From: an uncultured Desulfobacterium sp.
GTDB lineage: Bacteria > Desulfobacterota > Desulfobacteria > Desulfobacterales > Desulfobacteraceae
Length of the DNA: 19,275 nucleotides
Reading direction: 5' to 3'
NCBI GenBank assembly: GCA_937124525.1
Contig: CAKZLA010000562.1
Span: 1-19,275 of the forward strand
A program made the translations under genes and the position numbers. Of the stretch, positions 15,314 through 19,275 are shown one piece after another. The notes beneath the pieces were generated by a model. It had not been told where the DNA came from and ran no database searches. It saw nothing but the letters and a program-made list of their open reading frames with translations. How positions within the stretch are numbered: the first letter of the stretch is position 1; each line of letters starts with the position of its first letter.

Positions 15314-15751
15314 ATGCAGAATACCGGAACGGAAACCATATTGTTTGTGGATGATAATGAAGACATTGCCATGGTTGCAAAACTTCTACTTCAACGGTTT
15401 GGTTACACCGTTGTTACCTATCTTTCCGGAGTTGAAGCCCTTAAAACCTTTAAATTAACACCAGATAAATTTGATCTTGTCATTAGTGACATTGGTATGC
15501 CGGGTATGAATGGCTATGAACTAATAGCTGAAATAAGACGAATCCGGCAGAATATTCCCATCCTGCTCTGTTCAGGAAGTGATGAAATTGACATGGTTAA
15601 CAATGTGAAACAATGCGTTGCGGAAGGCTTTTTATTGAAACCTTTTACCATGCAAGAATTATCAAGGATGACCCGGTCCGTGCTTGACAACCCTTTCCCC
15701 AGATTCTCTGGAACCGCCCTAAATAATAAATTATTAACTGAAATGGCCTAA
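15314..15751 (+). CDS. Stand-alone receiver-domain response regulator
   Basis: The ATG at 15314 is preferred to TTG 15251 because AGGAGG lies nine bases before it, and the protein then begins just ahead of the receiver fold. The 145 residues are one receiver domain: D13 and D14 in ILFVDDNED, phospho-acceptor D59 in LVISDIGMPGMNG, S87 in LLCSGSD and K109 in LLKPF. A tail of about 20 residues follows, with no output domain. Such proteins act by protein contact or as phosphate relays or sinks. A candidate sigma-54 promoter precedes it, suggesting control by one of the sigma-54 activators in the window. The phosphodonor could be the PAS histidine kinase encoded at 10472-12310, but that is only positional inference. 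Confidence 0.88.
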   Translation: MQNTGTETILFVDDNEDIAMVAKLLLQRFGYTVVTYLSGVEALKTFKLTPDKFDLVISDIGMPGMNGYELIAEIRRIRQNIPILLCSGSDEIDMVNNVKQCVAEGFLLKPFTMQELSRMTRSVLDNPFPRFSGTALNNKLLTEMA

Positions 15752-15837
15752 ATGAACCACTGGGAGAATGGGAATACGCCCGGATATAATGGTATGGTTT
15801 TTCCTCCTCAAAATATGGTGAACGCCACTCACTCCCC

Positions 15838-15893
15838 AAAAAAAAAGCCACAAAGGTAAATAACAGAAAATATCTGCTATTTGTCTTTGTGGC
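15838..15893 (-). terminator. Long hairpin plus U-tract, dispersed copy 2
   Basis: GCCACAAAG (15847-15855) pairs with CTTTGTGGC (15885-15893), and the stem continues inward to about 15867/15873. Read on the minus strand, it is followed by T9. It lies about 117 bases past the acetoacetyl-CoA synthetase stop, as expected for its terminator, and also faces the end of the receiver gene. It resembles the hairpin at 571-623 in foot, loop-side ATCTGCTATTTG and T-tract. Confidence 0.65.
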
Positions 15894-16009
15894 TTTGACG
15901 TTATGCTCGATGATCAAATTTTGCAGGTCAGATTTGCAATAACGGGAGCAGGTTTGTCAATATAAAAAACTTGATCATTGAGTTCATTGATTTAAACTGG
16001 CTCTAATGC

Positions 16010-17959
16010 TTAACTTTGAAGTTCTTCTATTGTTTCAAAAAAATCCAAAGAGTCGGGATTTTTCAAGGAATCTTTGTTTTTCACTTCCTGGCCATGGATT
16101 ACTTTTTTAACGGCCAGTTCCACCTTTTTCATATTCAGGGTGTAGGGAATGTCCGGTACCTGGATGATCTTGGCAGGCACATGCCTGGGGGAGGCATTTT
16201 GCCGGATATCTTTTTTGATTCTGTCCATGAGTTCATCGGTGAGGGTTTGTCCTTGTGCCAGGACAACAAAGAGGATGACCCGGACATCGTTGTTCCATTT
16301 TTGTCCCACCACCACGCTGTCTTGCAACTCTTCCATCTGTTCCAGACGTCTATAAATTTCTGCGGTGCCGATGCGGACCCCACCAGGATTCAAGGTGGCA
16401 TCGGATCGTCCATACATGATAACTCCGCCCCGTTCTGTGACTTCAACAAAATCGCCGTGGGCCCAGATGCCGGGATAGGTTTCAAAGTAAGCAGAGTGAT
16501 ACCGAGAGCCATCCTCATCATTCCAGAAGTAGATGGGCATGGAAGGGAAGGGGGCCGTACAAACCAGCTCCCCCTGCTGCCCTACAATGGGTTTGGCATC
16601 ATCGTCATAGGCAAACACTTTCATGGCAAGGCCCCGGCATTGCAACTCTCCGGAATAGACAGATCCCATGGGGTTACCCAATGCAAAGCAGCCGTTGAGA
16701 TCTGATCCGCCGGAGATGGATGCCAATTGAAGATCTGACTTTACTTCATCATAGATAAATTCAAAATCCTCCCTGGAAAGGGGAGACCCCGTGGACAGCA
16801 AGGCCTTCATGGAAGAAAGATCGAAGTTTGATCCGGGTTTTACTCCGGCGGCCTTCAAGGCCGCAATGTAACCGGCACTGGTGCCAAACACCGTGATTTT
16901 TTCCTCTTCGGCCATTTGCCACAGGGCATCGGGGCCGGGGTGGAAGGGATTACCGTCAAACAGCACCAGGGTGGCGCCGGTGGCCAGGGAGGCGGTGAGC
17001 CAGTTCCACATCATCCATCCGCAGGTGGTGAAGTAGAAGATGGTGTCCTCTTTTTTAAGATCCGTGTGGAGCATCAGCTCTTTGATCTGGTGCATGAGAA
17101 CCCCGCCGGCACTCTGGACCATGCACTTGGGAAGCCCGGTGGTGCCCGATGAGTACATGATGTACAAGGGGTGGTCAAAGGGAAGCTGTTCAAATTGAAT
17201 CTCTTCCGGGGCATCGGCCTTAAAGTCATCCATGAGTACGGCATTGGGTAATACACTGATGTCGGGGTTATCATTTACATAGGGAATCACCACGATTTTT
17301 TCAATGGAGGGAAGTTCCTGGATAATTCCGGCAATTTTTTCCAGGCTGTCCATGACTTTTCCCTTGAAAAAATAGCCATCCGCCGTGAAAAGGATGCGGG
17401 GTTGGGTCTGGCCAAATCGATCCAGTACGCCCTTAATACCAAAATCCGGAGAGCAGGAGGACCACACCGCCCCCAGACTGGTGGCAGCCAGCATGGCAAT
17501 GATGGATTCGGGCATATTGGGCACAAATCCCACCACCCGGTCACCGGGTTTTATGCCAGCGGCCTTTAAGGATGCTGCCACCCGGGAGGTTTCATCGTAC
17601 AATTCTTTGTAGGTGAGGGTTCTTCTGATCTTGTCCTCTCCCCGGAAAATCAGGGCAGGTTTATCATCCCTATGACGTAAAAGGTTTTCTGCAAAGTTAA
17701 GTTTTGATCCCTCAAACCATTTGGCCCCGGGCATTTTTGTGGGATCATCAATTACCTTATCATACCCCTGGGAGGCTTGAATTTCGGCAAAATCCCACAT
17801 GGTTGCCCAGAAATCCTCAAGATTATCCGTGGACCACTCATGGAGGGCATCGTAGCCATTGAAATTTTTTTTATATTTGTCGTTCACCACCTGCATGAAG
17901 CGGTACATGTTGGTTTGCTCAATTCTTTCTTCTGATGGCGTCCATAAACATTTTGCCAT
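16010..17959 (-). CDS. aacS: Acetoacetyl-CoA synthetase (acetoacetate-CoA ligase)
   Basis: This ATP-dependent, AMP-forming ligase turns acetoacetate plus CoA into acetoacetyl-CoA in the cytoplasm. The ATG at 17959 is chosen over 17974 because GGAGGA stands just before it; the upstream in-frame ATG overlaps that ribosome site. At 649 residues the length is typical. Visible marks: an N-terminal cap with FNGYDALHEWS and KLNFAENLL, the adenylation P-loop YSSGTTGLPK at about 269-278, FFTTCGWMMWNW-type acyl pocket sequence, GGSDLNG, an ATLNPGGVRIG hinge region, and a C-terminal TLNMKKVELAVKK holding the presumed catalytic Lys. It follows the XRE-cupin regulator gene (112-base spacer) and the HMG-CoA-lyase-family gene, consistent with acetoacetate use. 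Confidence 0.92.
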   Translation of the reverse strand: MAKCLWTPSEERIEQTNMYRFMQVVNDKYKKNFNGYDALHEWSTDNLEDFWATMWDFAEIQASQGYDKVIDDPTKMPGAKWFEGSKLNFAENLLRHRDDKPALIFRGEDKIRRTLTYKELYDETSRVAASLKAAGIKPGDRVVGFVPNMPESIIAMLAATSLGAVWSSCSPDFGIKGVLDRFGQTQPRILFTADGYFFKGKVMDSLEKIAGIIQELPSIEKIVVIPYVNDNPDISVLPNAVLMDDFKADAPEEIQFEQLPFDHPLYIMYSSGTTGLPKCMVQSAGGVLMHQIKELMLHTDLKKEDTIFYFTTCGWMMWNWLTASLATGATLVLFDGNPFHPGPDALWQMAEEEKITVFGTSAGYIAALKAAGVKPGSNFDLSSMKALLSTGSPLSREDFEFIYDEVKSDLQLASISGGSDLNGCFALGNPMGSVYSGELQCRGLAMKVFAYDDDAKPIVGQQGELVCTAPFPSMPIYFWNDEDGSRYHSAYFETYPGIWAHGDFVEVTERGGVIMYGRSDATLNPGGVRIGTAEIYRRLEQMEELQDSVVVGQKWNNDVRVILFVVLAQGQTLTDELMDRIKKDIRQNASPRHVPAKIIQVPDIPYTLNMKKVELAVKKVIHGQEVKNKDSLKNPDSLDFFETIEELQS

Positions 17960-18071
17960 GGTCTGCTCCTCCATTTAGAGATGAAAAACCGATTTTCCGG
18001 TTTCCATGCCTTCCTTTTACGTCGTTATTTCCATGAGATCCACGGGCTTGATTTTACTCGATGATCAGATT

Positions 18072-18707
18072 TTATTCATAAAGTACGGCAAGGATGGTGG
18101 CCTTGTCTTGTTTTGCCATGATCTGATGGGGGGTTGTGGACAGATAGTAAACACTGTCGCCGGGCTCCAAATCAAAGACTTCTTCAGCGATGTACAAAAG
18201 GGCCGTGCCTTCCAGTACATATATGAACTCCTCACCATTGTGCACGGAGACATCTTTGGCAGGGTTTGCTTCCAACTGAACAATCAGGGCTTCCATATGA
18301 CGGCCCTGGACTTCAGGGGCAAGACTCATGTAAGCATAAAGATTTTTTTCTCCCTTGGGGGAGGTGGATCTGGAGATTGTTTTACGTTGTTCTTTTCGGG
18401 TGATGGAGTAAAGCTTGTCCCCCGTTCCAGACACCAGACGTCCCAGGGCGCTGTCCAATGCCCGGGATAACTTCATAACGGTTCCCAACTGGGGTTTAAC
18501 CACACCTGTCTCAATATTCTCAAGGCGTTCCTTATCAAATCCGGTGAGGTTGGCAAGATCTTTTATGGAGATGCCCTTTTTTTCCCTCAACTCTTTAATG
18601 CGTGTCCCCACTTCCTCAACATCGCCCTGTGCGCCATTTTCGATACTACCAGTGAGATCCTCAAAATAATCCACATTAATGTGGGGCGTTTGTTCCTCTT
18701 TTTTCAT
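18072..18707 (-). CDS. XRE-family regulator with C-terminal cupin sensor domain
   Basis: The 211 residues have a charged N-terminus of about 33 residues. An XRE helix-turn-helix domain follows (about 34-90, including ISIKDLANLTGFDKERLENIE), then a linker and a cupin_2 domain (about 138-208) with HNGEEFIYVLEG and LEPGDSVYYLSTTPHQI. H156, E160 and H194 are the likely metal or ligand residues. Such regulators sense small molecules through the cupin. AAGGAG precedes the ATG. It sits between the HMG-CoA-lyase-family gene and acetoacetyl-CoA synthetase on the same strand, so it is probably their regulator. The effector is unknown. Confidence 0.88.
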   Translation of the reverse strand: MKKEEQTPHINVDYFEDLTGSIENGAQGDVEEVGTRIKELREKKGISIKDLANLTGFDKERLENIETGVVKPQLGTVMKLSRALDSALGRLVSGTGDKLYSITRKEQRKTISRSTSPKGEKNLYAYMSLAPEVQGRHMEALIVQLEANPAKDVSVHNGEEFIYVLEGTALLYIAEEVFDLEPGDSVYYLSTTPHQIMAKQDKATILAVLYE

Positions 18708-18784
18708 GTCTTCTCCTTGGGTGAAGCGTTGGCATTCTTTATATCAACTCAATAATTTAAAAGGATTTTACATCTTTTTCAATG

Positions 18785-18805
18785 ATCCCCCGGAAATGGG
18801 GGGAT
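18785..18805. terminator. Small GC hairpin between lyase-family and XRE-cupin genes
   Basis: ATCCCCC (18785-18791) pairs with GGGGGAT (18799-18805) around a 7-base loop. It lies about 85 bases after the lyase-family stop. No T-tract follows on the minus strand, so it may be only a weak terminator or processing site. Confidence 0.3.
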
Positions 18806-18889
18806 GCATTGACCAGTGTAAGCTGTGAAATAAAGAATGCCAAAACTTTTGTCAATTTGCATGATATTTAATGGTCACAATGATGCAGG

Positions 18890-19275
18890 TTATACCCATC
18901 CCTCGGGCAGCAACTGATCGGGTTTTTCACCCAGTTTTTCCTTGAGTTTTTTCAAGCCGGGTCTGGCATAATGCATGTGTCCTTCCTTCAAGGTTCTGCC
19001 GTTGATCATGGCCTCGCTTCGCAGGCGATGTCCCATGGTCCGCTCCAGCTGTTTGCCCAGCCAAAGGACCCGATCGACATCCCAGCCATGTTCGATGTTC
19101 ATTTCATCCACCTGTACCAGTGTGTCTTCAAGGCAGATGAGACCCACGTATCTCGGATCATCGTAATAGTATTCGCCGGTGCCTTTGATGGGTCTGTCGT
19201 CCAGGAAGTTCGCAGGCTGACCGCCCAGGCCGCCCAGGGTGGCTTCAAAATTTCGGATACCTGCCTGGAGGGCCG
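18890..19275 (-). CDS. HMG-CoA-lyase-family (DRE-TIM) enzyme, C-terminal part
   Basis: The gene continues beyond the window edge; about 128 C-terminal residues are visible. The stretch ALQAGIRNFEATLGGLGGQP matches the barrel end of HMG-CoA lyases and related DRE-TIM metallolyases, followed by ICLEDTLVQVDEMNIE, typical of the family after the catalytic loop. In true HMG-CoA lyases the loop reads GLGGCP, with an essential Cys; here the codon at 19217-19219 gives Gln. The insert NFLDDRPIKGTGEYYYDDPRY and the long basic tail also differ from the classical enzyme. The product might cleave or form another acyl-CoA. Next to acetoacetyl-CoA synthetase, an acetoacetate-releasing role is attractive but unproven. 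Confidence 0.75.
   Translation of the reverse strand, partial: ALQAGIRNFEATLGGLGGQPANFLDDRPIKGTGEYYYDDPRYVGLICLEDTLVQVDEMNIEHGWDVDRVLWLGKQLERTMGHRLRSEAMINGRTLKEGHMHYARPGLKKLKEKLGEKPDQLLPEGWV

Noticed and set aside
16016..16705. Plus-strand open frame of 229 codons
   Set aside because: It is antisense to acetoacetyl-CoA synthetase; composition is a shadow of that gene.
15842..18070. Similar CTCGATGATCA(A/G)ATTTT strings near 15906 and 18058
   Set aside because: Only about 17 bases are alike and one copy adjoins a gene end without a hairpin; likely chance or a fragment of the dispersed hairpin.

Overview
The window looks like chromosome of an anaerobic deltaproteobacterium, most likely a Desulfobacteraceae-type sulfate reducer. 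This is inferred from a corrinoid/tetrahydrofolate methyl-transfer cluster, several sigma-54-dependent regulators, ketone-body/CoA chemistry, moderate GC genes and AT-rich spacers with strong AAGGAG-type ribosome sites. No rRNA, tRNA or CRISPR array was seen, and no intact transposase.

Region 1 (1-1300) is degraded accessory DNA. It holds a short signal-peptide plus beta-strand remnant, a dispersed terminator-like hairpin, and a CHC2-type zinc-ribbon protein whose 3' end is formed by one arm of a 122-bp inverted-repeat element.

Region 2 (1500-8360) is a methyl-transfer locus. On the minus strand, in transcription order, it holds a corrinoid protein, a UroD/HemE-fold methyltransferase, a FadL-type outer-membrane channel and a pterin-binding (MtrH/MtgA-like) methyltransferase. 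A GAF-domain sigma-54 activator is divergent from it. A good -24/-12 promoter (6358-6373) precedes the corrinoid gene, with repeated upstream boxes (6427-6486) suited to the activator. The likely job is import of a hydrophobic methylated (for example methoxylated) compound, demethylation onto cobalt, and transfer of the methyl group to tetrahydrofolate. A 28-codon remnant of a second pterin methyltransferase lies between the FadL and UroD-like genes.

Region 3 (9062-15751) is a signalling locus. An NtrC-type response regulator runs tail-to-tail, with a 9-bp overlap, into a membrane histidine kinase that follows a lipoprotein peptide-binding (SBP family 5) gene; no ABC permease or ATPase is visible. 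Upstream lies a 30-codon gene with its own ribosome site, encoding a signal peptide followed by a glycine-rich tail ending GGGGP, behind a candidate sigma-54 promoter. A second candidate sigma-54 promoter, facing the other way, precedes a stand-alone receiver protein. Several TGTGCA/TGCACA boxes lie between the two promoters. This is the best candidate here for an undescribed system: an exported mini-peptide, a solute-binding protein, a kinase and a sigma-54 activator in one neighbourhood. The functional link is inference.

Region 4 (16010-19275) carries minus-strand genes for an HMG-CoA-lyase-family (DRE-TIM) enzyme cut by the window edge, an XRE-cupin regulator and acetoacetyl-CoA synthetase. 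This fits HMG-CoA/acetoacetate metabolism, but the lyase fragment has Gln in place of the usual Cys of the GLGGCP motif.
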